Shown piece by piece: positions 1 to 7,455 of a stretch of DNA of 64,000 nt (positions within the stretch are counted from its first letter, which is position 1; the number at the start of each line of letters is the position of its first letter). The stretch lies in contig JAPOVC010000024.1 in NCBI GenBank assembly GCA_026708325.1, positions 108,929 through 172,928 on the forward strand. Direction: 5' to 3'. A program made the translations under genes and the position numbers. The notes beneath the pieces are model-generated. The model was not told the origin of the DNA. It saw only the letters and a program-made list of their open reading frames with translations, and did no database searches. This stretch comes from Anaerolineaceae bacterium. GTDB lineage: Bacteria > Chloroflexota > Anaerolineae > Aggregatilineales > Phototrophicaceae.

Positions 1-311
1 CTGAGCTACAGCAGCTCTCCATCGATTTCCAAGAGGAGCATCAGAGCCGTTGAATTGTCACGTGGTCTCTGCGTCTGGGGACGGTACCGGCTTGGCGCTG
101 ACGGGCGCCGGCGCGCGCCTGAACGCGCTGGACGTCTGGCAGATGCGGGCGGTATTTCCCTGAGCCAGATTCGCCCGGCCACAAAATAGCGATTGCGAAG
201 GACATCTGTACCCGGCCTCGCCTGAAATCGGGGCATGACTGCGCGCCGGAAATCTGCTACCTTGCGCCCCGGAACGCCATTGTTGTCGGAAGGACATGAG
301 GAGAGTTGGCA
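1..311. other. Noncoding leader upstream of the first binding-protein gene
   Basis: I see no convincing gene here. The minus-strand open frames have arginine- and proline-rich low-complexity translations typical of GC-rich shadow frames. A purine-rich ribosome-binding site (GAGGAG, about 298-303) precedes the ATG at 312. The stretch probably holds the promoter and leader of the first binding-protein gene, but I cannot place a convincing -35/-10 pair. Confidence 0.5.
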
Positions 312-1709
312 ATGGGCAAGTTAAGTCGTCGGGAAATGCTGCAGACCACGGCCGCGGGCACGGCGGGTCTGGCGGCAGTCTCACTGCCTGGCGCGGCGCT
401 GGCGGGGGTCCCTTCGCAGGACGAGGTCACGCTGCGCTTCCAGGTCAATTACAACTTCTACATTGATGTGGTGGAGGCCTACAAGTCGGTCGCGCCGCAC
501 GTGACCGTGGAGGCCGTGCAGGTGACCGGTACGGACCACGCGGAAGTGGCGACCAAGATTCTGGCTTCGCTGGCGGCGGGTAACCCGGTGGACATCGGCT
601 ACGCGGCCACCGAGGCGACGCAGCTTTACGCCGGCGAGGGCCTGGCGATGGGCCTGAAGGACCGTTTGCTGGACCAGGCGGACGACTTCATGGAGTACTT
701 CTCGGACGTCAGCGCCGTGCTGACCGAGACGATGCTTTTTGAGGGCGACCTGTACCAGCTGCCGCGCGACTTCAACGCCGCCAACATGTACCTCAACATG
801 AACCTTCTGAACGAGGCGGGCATTGAGGTGCCGGGCGAGGACTGGACGATCGAGGAATTCACTGACATGGCGAAGGCCCTGACGGGTCTGGGCGAGGCCG
901 GCGACTCCTTCGGTTTTGCATGGCCGAACCGGCTCTGGGGCGGCTGGATGCCCTGGATCTTCGTCAACGAGACCAACATCCTGACCGAGGAGAAGGCCCC
1001 CGGCGGCGAGTGGTTCTGGGACACCTTCTACGCGGACGACCCCTGGGCCGAGGGTCGTGGCGGCGGCTATCGCTGGCCGGAACCGCAGGCCAACAACCCG
1101 GCCGTTGTCGAAGCGCTGGAATACGTCGTCTCGCTGACGGCGGATGGCTACGCGCCGACGGCCGAGCTGGGGTTCAGCGAGAACCTGGCCGGCTTCTTCG
1201 CCAACGACAAGATTGCGATGTTCCCGGCGGGTGGCTTTTTCACCGGCTTCCTCGAGGCCAACGGCATGGCGAAGGACACCTTCGACGTGCAGTTCTGGCC
1301 GAACTGGAAGTCACAGCGGCACCAGCTGGGCGTGGGCGCGGCCTGGATTCTGAACGGCGGCGCCAACGTCGAGGCGGCCTGGGATTTCGTGAAGTGGAAC
1401 ACCCGGCGCGACGTGATGGAGCTGATCGGCTTCTTCAAGGACAACTCGACGCTCACGACGCCGGCGCGGCGTTCCATGTGCAACGCCGAGCGCTTTGAGC
1501 GCACCGGCCCGGCCAACTGGCACGTGTTCTACGACACGGTCGACGCGCGGCCGGACACGGGTCCGATCCCGGCACCGGTGTTCTCGATCGAGCTGACCAA
1601 CATCTTCACCCGCTACACCAGCCTGGCGGTCAGCCTTGAGCAGTCGCCGCAGGACGCGCTGGACAACATGCAGGCGGAACTGGAGGACCTCTACGCGCGC
1701 AACGCGTAA
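312..1709 (+). CDS. Tat-exported sugar ABC transporter substrate-binding protein (array copy 1)
   Basis: A 465-residue family 1 (CUT1-type) extracellular solute-binding protein that should deliver a carbohydrate to the permease pair encoded at 8931-10800. The N-terminus has a twin-arginine motif (S5-R6-R7-E-M-L) and a hydrophobic stretch ending near ALA at residues 29-31. There is no lipobox cysteine. I chose ATG 312 because GAGGAG lies about 8 bases upstream; an in-frame TTG at 306 is the alternative. An aromatic-rich central block (NRLWGGWMPW) and the C-terminal FTRYTSLAVSLEQSPQ segment are shared with the four following paralogues, so this is one member of a tandem array. Substrate unknown. 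Confidence 0.93.
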   Translation: MGKLSRREMLQTTAAGTAGLAAVSLPGAALAGVPSQDEVTLRFQVNYNFYIDVVEAYKSVAPHVTVEAVQVTGTDHAEVATKILASLAAGNPVDIGYAATEATQLYAGEGLAMGLKDRLLDQADDFMEYFSDVSAVLTETMLFEGDLYQLPRDFNAANMYLNMNLLNEAGIEVPGEDWTIEEFTDMAKALTGLGEAGDSFGFAWPNRLWGGWMPWIFVNETNILTEEKAPGGEWFWDTFYADDPWAEGRGGGYRWPEPQANNPAVVEALEYVVSLTADGYAPTAELGFSENLAGFFANDKIAMFPAGGFFTGFLEANGMAKDTFDVQFWPNWKSQRHQLGVGAAWILNGGANVEAAWDFVKWNTRRDVMELIGFFKDNSTLTTPARRSMCNAERFERTGPANWHVFYDTVDARPDTGPIPAPVFSIELTNIFTRYTSLAVSLEQSPQDALDNMQAELEDLYARNA

Positions 1710-1749
1710 GGGTTGGCGCGAGACTCAGCGGGTAGTCGGCCAGATTTGT

Positions 1750-1792
1750 GGCCCTCACCCCCCGGCCCCCTCTCCCTCAGGGAGAGGGGGTG
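1750..1792. repeat. Dispersed palindromic repeat R1, simple form
   Basis: A GGCCCTCACCCCCC lead-in is followed by a perfect 11-bp stem, CCCCCTCTCCC (1766-1776) and GGGAGAGGGGG (1780-1790), with loop TCA. The same core recurs in many intergenic gaps of this window and never inside a gene I accept. Confidence 0.85.
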
Positions 1793-1812
1793 ACTCGTTA
1801 AGCGGGCAACCG

Positions 1813-1891
1813 ACCCCGGCCTCTTTCCCGTCCTGGGGGACGGGAGCCTTTCCCGCTCAGACGCGGGAGCCCTTACTCAGGAAGAGGGGGT
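1813..1891. repeat. Dispersed palindromic repeat R1, composite form with two nested hairpins
   Basis: The outer arms match R1, but the stem is split by two smaller palindromes: TCCCGTC..GACGGGAGCC and TCCCGCTCAGACGCGGGAGCC. The same modules occur in the copies at 3558 and 3670, pointing to nested insertion or template-switch growth of the repeat. Confidence 0.75.
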
Positions 1892-2119
1892 GTTATTGTC
1901 CCTGACAGGGCAGAGGCCGGCAGGTCCCTTTCCTCTTCTACTGTTCTGGTGAATCCAGGGTGAGGTCGCAGGGGCAGTTGTACGCGTGGCGCCGGGGACG
2001 TCTGGCGAATACAATCTGGTCTGTTCGCCGTCGCAAGCGGCATCGTGCGCGCGGGAAGGAGCGCTGGCCCGACCCGGCGACGGACAATTGTTTGGCGGGG
2101 TATTTTTGGAGGAAGTGAA

Positions 2120-3520
2120 ATGGGCAAGTTAAGTCGAAGGGAAATGTTGCAGGCGAGCGCGGCCGGTGTGGCCGGGGTCGCCGCGACGGCGTTGCCGGGG
2201 GGCGTGTCGCTGGCCTCGGCGCCGTCACAGGACGACGTCACGATGCGCTATCAGGTCTTCTGGCCGGCGGACTACGACCAGGTCCTGGCAGCCTACACTG
2301 AAGCCAATCCGCACGTCACGCTGGAGATTATCAGCGTGACCGGGACGGACCATCAGGAAGTGGCGACCAAGATTCTGGCCTCGCTGGCGGCCGGCACGCC
2401 AATCGACATTGGTTTCGCCTGTACCGAGGCGACGCAACTCTACGCCGGTGAAGGTCTGGCCGCGCCGCTCAAGGGACTGCTGATGGACCAGGCGGATGAC
2501 TTCAAGGAATATTTCGCCGATATCAGCCCGGTCCTGTCGGAGACCATGTTCTGGGAAGGCGACTACTACCAGTTGATGGTCGACTGGAACGCCGCCAACA
2601 TGTTCTTCAACATCAACCTGCTCAACGCGGCGGGCCTGGAAATGCCCGAAGAGACCTGGACGCGGGAGGACTTTGTCGCCTACGCGCAGGCCATGACAGG
2701 CCTGGGCGAGGCCGGCGATTCCTTCGGCTTTGCCTGGCCGAACCGGCTCTGGGGCGGCTGGATGCCCTGGATCTTCGTCAACGAGAGCAACATCCTGAGC
2801 GAGGAGCGGGCGCCGGGCGGTGAATGGTTCTGGGACACCTTCTATGCCGATGAACCGAAGGCCGAGGGTCGCGGCGGCGGCTACCGCTGGCCGGAACCGC
2901 AGGCCAACAACCCTGCGGTAGTCGAGGCGCTGGAATTCGTCGTCTCGCTGACGGCCGAGGGTTCGGCGCCGACGGCCGAGCTGGGCTTCAGCCAGAACAT
3001 GGCCGGCTTCTTCACCAACGACAAGATCGGCATGTTCCCGGCGGGTGGCTTCTTCACCGGCCACCTGCTGGAGAGCGGTATGGAAATGGGCGAATTCGAC
3101 GTGCAGTACTGGCCGGCCTGGGCCTCGCAGCGGCACCAGTTGGGCGTCTGCGGCCCCTGGCTGCTGAACGAAGGCCCCAACCTGGACCAGGCCTGGGACT
3201 TCGTCAAGTTCAGCACGCAGCGCGAAGTGATGGAGACGCTGGCATTCTTCCGGGACACGACGCGCACGACGCCGGTGCGGCGCTCGATGAACAACGCCGA
3301 GCGCTATGCCGACACGGGCCCGGCCAACTGGCACGTCTTCTACGGCACGGCGGACGAGCGCCCTGACACAGGGCCGATCCCGGCGCCGGTGTTCTCGGTG
3401 GAACTGAGCAACATCTTCACCCGCTACACCAGCCTGGCGGTCAGCCTGGAGCAGTCGCCGCAGGAAGCGATGGACAATATGCAGGCGGAACTGGAGGACC
3501 TCTACGCGCGCCACGCGTAG
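2120..3520 (+). CDS. Tat-exported sugar ABC transporter substrate-binding protein (array copy 2)
   Basis: A 466-residue CUT1-type solute-binding protein, paralogous to copy 1. It starts at ATG 2120 after GGAGGAAG; the upstream in-frame extension is leader sequence, since homologous leaders precede copies 3 and 4 without conserved translation. It has a Tat motif (S-R-R-E-M-L) and an AXA-like cleavage region, and lacks a lipobox cysteine. The middle (about residues 195-275) is nearly identical to copy 1 at both DNA and protein level, while the N-terminal ligand-lobe region differs (FQVNYNFY in copy 1, YQVFWPADY here). Probably binds a related but distinct sugar for the shared permeases downstream. 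Confidence 0.93.
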   Translation: MGKLSRREMLQASAAGVAGVAATALPGGVSLASAPSQDDVTMRYQVFWPADYDQVLAAYTEANPHVTLEIISVTGTDHQEVATKILASLAAGTPIDIGFACTEATQLYAGEGLAAPLKGLLMDQADDFKEYFADISPVLSETMFWEGDYYQLMVDWNAANMFFNINLLNAAGLEMPEETWTREDFVAYAQAMTGLGEAGDSFGFAWPNRLWGGWMPWIFVNESNILSEERAPGGEWFWDTFYADEPKAEGRGGGYRWPEPQANNPAVVEALEFVVSLTAEGSAPTAELGFSQNMAGFFTNDKIGMFPAGGFFTGHLLESGMEMGEFDVQYWPAWASQRHQLGVCGPWLLNEGPNLDQAWDFVKFSTQREVMETLAFFRDTTRTTPVRRSMNNAERYADTGPANWHVFYGTADERPDTGPIPAPVFSVELSNIFTRYTSLAVSLEQSPQEAMDNMQAELEDLYARHA

Positions 3521-3557
3521 GCAGGGGTCGAATGTGCTGCGGGGTGGGGGTCTGGAT

Positions 3558-3646
3558 GGGCCCTTTTCCCGCTCAGTCGCGGGAGCCCTCCCCCAACCCC
3601 CTCTTTCCCGCCTGGTCGCGGGAGCCCTTCTCAGGGAGAGGGGGAG
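3558..3646. repeat. Dispersed palindromic repeat R1, composite form
   Basis: Contains the R1 ends (GGGCCCTTTTCCCG... to CTCAGGGAGAGGGGGAG) and two nested TCCCGC..GCGGGAGCCC modules. It lies directly downstream of array copy 2. Confidence 0.75.
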
Positions 3647-3669
3647 TAGTTTGTGAATGTGACGGGATT

Positions 3670-3751
3670 CTCACCTCATAACCCCTTTCCCGTCCTGGGT
3701 GACGGGAGCCTTTCCCGCTCAGACGCGGGAGCCCTTCAGGGAGAGGGGGAG
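3670..3751. repeat. Dispersed palindromic repeat R1, composite form
   Basis: Same modular layout as the copy at 1813-1891: a TCCCGTCCTGGGTGACGGGA hairpin, then a TCCCGCTCAGACGCGGGA hairpin, then CAGGGAGAGGGGGAG. Confidence 0.75.
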
Positions 3752-3762
3752 TGTTCTCAGGG

Positions 3763-3798
3763 ACGGGGCAGTGGCCGGCGGGTCGCTGCCCCGTTTTT
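3763..3798 (+). terminator. Intrinsic terminator after array copy 2
   Basis: A perfect 9-bp stem, ACGGGGCAG (3763-3771) and CTGCCCCGT (3786-3794), runs straight into a T5 tract (3794-3798). Related GCCGG-containing hairpins follow copies 1 (degenerate) and 4, so the element belongs to the duplicated unit. Confidence 0.75.
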
Positions 3799-3842
3799 GT
3801 TACGGCGAGTCCAATTTGACGACCCTGGGGCGACGGCTCCTG

Positions 3843-3871
3843 TTGCGGCGGGGTGACCCGCTGGCTAAACT
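3843..3871 (+). promoter_or_regulatory. Promoter of array copy 3
   Basis: -35 TTGCGG (3843-3848), 17-bp spacer, -10 TAAACT (3866-3871). The homologous position before copy 4 has TTGCGG, 17 bp, TAGACT. In both, the -10 lies about 120 bases before the start codon. Confidence 0.55.
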
Positions 3872-3917
3872 ATGCTGCGACTCCCGCGCAAGGGGACTGG
3901 CGATGCGCCGGCGGGAA

Positions 3918-3947
3918 GCGGACCGGGGTTCTGCTGCCCCAGGCCGC
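3918..3947 (+). promoter_or_regulatory. Conserved leader hairpin of array copy 3
   Basis: GCGGACCGGGG (3918-3928) can pair with CCCCAGGCCGC (3937-3947) around loop TTCTGCTG. Copy 4 keeps the loop but has different stem bases that still pair, which suggests a conserved RNA structure. Function unknown. Confidence 0.5.
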
Positions 3948-3991
3948 GAACAGTCACAGTTTTCGAGGGGATTTTTTTTGGAGGAAGTGAA

Positions 3992-5383
3992 ATGGGCAAG
4001 ATAAGTCGCAGGGAAATGTTACAGGCGAGCGCGGCCGGTCTGGCCGGTGCTGCCGCCACCGCCTTGCCGGGGGGCGTTTCGCTGGCCTCGGCGCCATCGC
4101 AGGACCAGATTTCGATGCGCTACCAGACCTTTAACATCGATACTGTGCAGCACATGCTCAACACCTACATGGAGCTGAACCCGCACGTGTCGATTGAGGC
4201 CATTTCGGTCACCGGCGTCGATCATCAGGAAGTCGCCACCAAGATTCTGGCGACCCTGGCGGCCGGCAATCCGGTGGACGTCGGCTTCGCCTGCACCGAG
4301 GTGACGCACCTCTACGCCGGAGAAGGTCTGGCGCAGCCGCTGACCGCGCGCCTGATGGACGACGCGGAAGAGTTCATGGAGTATTACGCGGACACCAGCG
4401 CGGCGCTTTCGGAGACCATGCTTTACGAGGGCGACGTCTACCAACTGATGGACAATTTCAACGCGGCCAACATGTTCTTCAACAAGAATCTGCTGGCCGA
4501 GGCCGGGCTGGAGATGCCGGGCAAGGAATGGACCAAGGACGACTTCTACGGCATGGCACAGGCCATGACCGGCATTGACGGCTCCTTCGGCTATGGCTGG
4601 ATCAATCGCTTCTGGGGCAGCTGGATGCCCTGGATCTTCGTCAATGACACCAACGTGCTTGAGGAAGAGCGGGCGCCCGGCGGCGAGTGGTTCTGGGACA
4701 CCTTCTATGCAGGTGACGAGCGCGCCGTGGGGCGCGGTGGTGGCTGGCGCTGGCCGGCGCCGCAGGCCAACAACCCGAAGATGGTCGAGGCGCTGGAATT
4801 CGTGGTTTCGCTGACGGAGGAGGGACTGACGCCGGCGGTGTCGATCGGCGGTGGCAACACCCTGCTGGGCTTCTTCAGCGCCAACAAGCTGGGCATGACG
4901 CCGGCGGGCGGCTTCTGGTCCGGCGGGCTGATCAACTCCGGCCTGGAACCGGGCTCCTTCGACACGCAGTTCTGGCCGGAGTGGAAGTCGCAACGGCATC
5001 AGCTGGGCGTCTGCGGCCCGTGGATTCTGGATGGCGGCCCCAACGCCGACCAGTGCTGGGACTTCCTGAAGCACTACAAGAAGCGCGAGATTCAGGACAA
5101 CCTGGGTCACTTCACGCCCTTGCCGCTGACGACGCCGACGCGGCGTTCGCTGAACACGGAAGAGCGCTTCGGCCCGACGGGCGTGGAGAACTGGCGCGTG
5201 TTCTACGAGACGATCGACGAGCGCCCGGACACGGGTCCGATCGCGCAGCCGGTATTCGTGGTGGAACTGACGAACATTTTCACGCGTTACACCAGTCTGG
5301 CGACGAGCGGCGAGCAGACGCCGCAGGAAGCGCTGGACAACATGCAGGCGGAGATGGAGGACCTCTACGCGCGCAACGCGTAG
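3992..5383 (+). CDS. Tat-exported sugar ABC transporter substrate-binding protein (array copy 3)
   Basis: A 463-residue CUT1-type solute-binding protein. ATG 3992 follows GGAGGAAG. Tat motif S-R-R-E-M-L, signal region ending near SLASA, no lipobox cysteine. It is closest to copy 4: both share MRYQTFN near the N-terminus, a GYGW..NRFWGSWMPW block, the QCWDFLKHYKK segment and an SxEQTPQEALDNMQAEMEDLYARNA-like end, and both differ there from copies 1, 2 and 5. It has its own promoter, leader hairpin and downstream terminator, so it is probably transcribed as an independent unit. Substrate unknown, presumably a sugar or glycan fragment. Confidence 0.93.
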   Translation: MGKISRREMLQASAAGLAGAAATALPGGVSLASAPSQDQISMRYQTFNIDTVQHMLNTYMELNPHVSIEAISVTGVDHQEVATKILATLAAGNPVDVGFACTEVTHLYAGEGLAQPLTARLMDDAEEFMEYYADTSAALSETMLYEGDVYQLMDNFNAANMFFNKNLLAEAGLEMPGKEWTKDDFYGMAQAMTGIDGSFGYGWINRFWGSWMPWIFVNDTNVLEEERAPGGEWFWDTFYAGDERAVGRGGGWRWPAPQANNPKMVEALEFVVSLTEEGLTPAVSIGGGNTLLGFFSANKLGMTPAGGFWSGGLINSGLEPGSFDTQFWPEWKSQRHQLGVCGPWILDGGPNADQCWDFLKHYKKREIQDNLGHFTPLPLTTPTRRSLNTEERFGPTGVENWRVFYETIDERPDTGPIAQPVFVVELTNIFTRYTSLATSGEQTPQEALDNMQAEMEDLYARNA

Positions 5384-5418
5384 GCACTGGTCAAATGTAT
5401 TGTGGGGAGGGTCTGACA

Positions 5419-5468
5419 GGCCCTCACCCCCAACCCCCTCTCCCTCAGGGAGAGGGGGCGCTTTTTTT
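5419..5468 (+). terminator. R1 palindrome with T7 tail, likely terminator of array copy 3
   Basis: An 11-bp stem, CCCCCTCTCCC (5434-5444) and GGGAGAGGGGG (5448-5458), with loop TCA, then CGC and seven T (5462-5468). It is a standard R1 repeat whose position next to a T run gives it all the marks of an intrinsic terminator. Confidence 0.75.
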
Positions 5469-5597
5469 GTATAGAGAAGGCACAAATTGAGCGCCCGCCG
5501 CGGCGGTGGACCAGGCGCAAGGTAAACGATCGACGGGTCGCTGCCCCGCTTTTGCTGCGCAGAGTCCAATGCAGGAAGGTTCTGGCAACTGCTCTTG

Positions 5598-5626
5598 TTG
5601 CGGCGTCGGGACCGCCTGGTTAGACT
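5598..5626 (+). promoter_or_regulatory. Promoter of array copy 4
   Basis: -35 TTGCGG (5598-5603), 17-bp spacer, -10 TAGACT (5621-5626). It occupies the same place relative to the start codon as the copy 3 promoter, and the surrounding bases are recognisably homologous. Confidence 0.55.
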
Positions 5627-5674
5627 ATGGTCCATGCGCTGGCGCGGCGATGCAAGCTGCGCCGCTGTCGTAGA

Positions 5675-5703
5675 CGGGAACGGGGTTCTGCTGCCCCGAC
5701 CCG
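5675..5703 (+). promoter_or_regulatory. Conserved leader hairpin of array copy 4
   Basis: CGGGAACGGGG (5675-5685) pairs with CCCCGACCCG (5694-5703) around loop TTCTGCTG. Loop and position match the copy 3 leader hairpin, but the lower stem differs and stays paired. Confidence 0.5.
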
Positions 5704-5746
5704 CAAACTAATAGCGCTCTGGTGGAATGGTTTTGGAGGAGGGGAA

Positions 5747-7138
5747 ATGGCTTCATTGAGTCGAAGGGAAATGCTGCAGGCGAGCGCGGCCGGTCTGGCC
5801 GGCGCTGCCGCGACCGCTTTACCGGGGGGCGTATCGCTGGCCTCGGCGCCATCGCAGGACCAGATTTCGATGCGTTACCAGACCTTTAACGTGGATGCCG
5901 TGCAGGACATGCTCAACAGCTACGTGGAAATGAACCCGCACGTGTCAATCGAGGCCATTTCGGTGACGGGCGTCGATCACGCTGAAGTCGCCACCAAGAT
6001 TCTGGCGACCCTGGCGGCCGGCAACCCGGTGGACGTCGGCTTCGCCTGCACGGAGACGACGCACCTCTACGCCGGTCAGGGCATTGCGCAGCCGCTGACC
6101 GCGCGCCTGATGGACGATGCGGAAGAGTTCCTGGAGTACTACGCGGACACCAGCCCGGCGCTTTCGGAGGCCATGCTCTACGAGGGCGACGTTTTCCAGC
6201 TGATGGACACCTTCAACGCGGCCAACATGTTTTACAACAAGAATCTGCTGGAAGCGGCCGGACTGGAGGAGCCGGGCAAGGACTGGACCAAGGACGACTT
6301 CTACGGCATGGCGCAGGCCATGACCGGCATCGACGGGTCTTTCGGTTACGGCTGGACCAACCGCTTCTGGGGCAGCTGGATGCCCTGGATCTTCGTCAAT
6401 GACACCAACGTGCTGGTGGAAGAGCGGGCGCCCGGCGGCGAGTGGTTCTGGGATACCTTCTATGCGGATGACGAGCGCGCCGAGGGGCGTAGCGGTGGCT
6501 GGCGCTGGCCGGCGCCGCAGGCCAACAACCCGAGGATGGTCGAGGCGCTGGAATTCGTGGTTGCCATGATTCAGGAGGGGCTGGCGCCGGCCGTGGAACT
6601 GGGCGGTGGCCGTACGCTTCAGGGCTTCTTCACCAGCAACAAACTGGGCATGACCCCGGCGGGCGGTTTCTGGGCCGGCGGGCTTTACAACGCGGGCATG
6701 GAACCGGGCACCTTTGAAGCCCAGTTCTGGCCGGCATGGAGGACGCAGCGGCATCAACTGGGCATCTGCGGTCCCTGGATTCTGGACGGTGGCGGCAACG
6801 AAGACCAGTGCTGGGACTTCCTCAAGCATTACAAGAAAGCGGAAGTGCAGGATAACCTGGGTTATTTCAATCCTGTACCGGCAACGACGCCGTCGCGGCG
6901 TTCACTGAACACGGAAGAGCGCTGGGGCCCGACGGGCGTGAAGAACTGGCGCATCTTCTACGAGACGATCGACGAACGGCCGGACACGGGACCGATCGCG
7001 CAACCGGCGTTTGTGGTGGAACTGACGAACATCTTCACCCGCTACACCAGTCTGGCGACCAACGGCGAGCAGACGCCGCAGGAAGCGCTGGACAACATGC
7101 AGGCGGAGATGGAAGACCTTTACGCGCGCAACGCGTAA
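5747..7138 (+). CDS. Tat-exported sugar ABC transporter substrate-binding protein (array copy 4)
   Basis: A 463-residue CUT1-type solute-binding protein, the closest paralogue of copy 3. ATG 5747 is preceded by GGAGGAGGGG (5735-5744), a very strong ribosome-binding site. Tat motif S-R-R-E-M-L; no lipobox cysteine. Differences from copy 3 cluster in short segments (for example GGGRTLQGFFTSNKLG here, GGGNTLLGFFSANKLG there), as expected after duplication with some ligand-site drift. A hairpin follows at 7156-7187. It shares the permeases at 8931-10800 by inference from location. Confidence 0.93.
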   Translation: MASLSRREMLQASAAGLAGAAATALPGGVSLASAPSQDQISMRYQTFNVDAVQDMLNSYVEMNPHVSIEAISVTGVDHAEVATKILATLAAGNPVDVGFACTETTHLYAGQGIAQPLTARLMDDAEEFLEYYADTSPALSEAMLYEGDVFQLMDTFNAANMFYNKNLLEAAGLEEPGKDWTKDDFYGMAQAMTGIDGSFGYGWTNRFWGSWMPWIFVNDTNVLVEERAPGGEWFWDTFYADDERAEGRSGGWRWPAPQANNPRMVEALEFVVAMIQEGLAPAVELGGGRTLQGFFTSNKLGMTPAGGFWAGGLYNAGMEPGTFEAQFWPAWRTQRHQLGICGPWILDGGGNEDQCWDFLKHYKKAEVQDNLGYFNPVPATTPSRRSLNTEERWGPTGVKNWRIFYETIDERPDTGPIAQPAFVVELTNIFTRYTSLATNGEQTPQEALDNMQAEMEDLYARNA

Positions 7139-7455
7139 GGTCTGTGAGACTGGTTGCGGGACGGCGGCCGGCAGGTCGCTGTCCCGCATTCAATTGACTT
7201 TTTATGGCGGCATAAGAATTCCAGAAAAAAGTGGGTTGCAGCGACGCTGCGAATTTCCGGGCAATCTCCAGCGAGGCGCCGGCTGACAGTCACACAGGGC
7301 CAGTGATCTGGCGCGATTCGTCGTCAGCCTGGCAGCGGACGCCCATTACCTGACCGACCACAAGGGCCATGACCTCAAGCAGGTCCGGTGAGTTGTTTTG
7401 GCGAGCCTGCAAGCGGGTCAACATGAGCCCCGGGATATTTTTGGGAGAATTTGAA
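7139..7455. other. Intergenic region between array copies 4 and 5
   Basis: About 317 bases without a gene. It contains the array hairpin at 7156-7187 and the leader of copy 5. A TTGACT at 7194-7199 is a fair -35 box, but I see no good -10 at the right distance. An ORF of about 30 codons reading to a stop near 7391 has no start or recognisable similarity. The ribosome-binding site GGGAGA is near 7443-7448. Confidence 0.45.
7156..7187 (+). terminator. Terminator-like hairpin after array copy 4
   Basis: GCGGGAC (7156-7162) pairs with GTCCCGC (7181-7187); the interior GGCCGGC is shared with the terminator after copy 2. The T-rich stretch begins about 10 bases downstream, so termination may be weak. 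Confidence 0.5.

Larger units (their letters stand above)
1710..2119. other. Intergenic region between array copies 1 and 2: two palindromic repeats and a leader
   Basis: About 410 bases without a gene. It holds a simple and a composite dispersed palindrome (separate entries), a degenerate copy of the hairpin seen after other array genes (around 1905-1945), and the leader of copy 2. A TACAAT at 2010-2015 resembles a -10 box, but no good -35 lies 17 bases upstream. The ribosome-binding site GGAGGAAG is at 2109-2116. Confidence 0.55.
3521..3991. other. Intergenic region between array copies 2 and 3: repeats, terminator, promoter and structured leader
   Basis: About 470 bases without a gene. 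In order it holds two composite R1 palindromes, a T-tailed hairpin terminator (3763-3798), a promoter (3843-3871) and a leader hairpin (3918-3947) before GGAGGAAG and ATG 3992. Confidence 0.6.
5384..5746. other. Intergenic region between array copies 3 and 4
   Basis: About 360 bases without a gene: an R1 palindrome acting as terminator, then a stretch matching the 3' half of the array terminator (around 5535-5557) whose 5' half is lost, a promoter and a leader hairpin. It looks as if R1 has replaced the ancestral terminator here. Confidence 0.55.

Noticed and set aside
1750..3751. Possible CRISPR array from the clustered palindromes
   Set aside because: The repeats vary in length, spacing and orientation, there are no uniform spacers, and no cas genes are near.
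4019..5635. A 538-codon minus-strand open frame opposite array copy 3
   Set aside because: The strand opposite GC-rich genes stays open by codon bias. The translation is rich in R, H and V with no domain, and similar antisense frames lie opposite the other array genes.
7290..7391. A short coding remnant in the leader of array copy 5
   Set aside because: About 30 codons with no start codon, ribosome-binding site or recognisable similarity; chance is enough.
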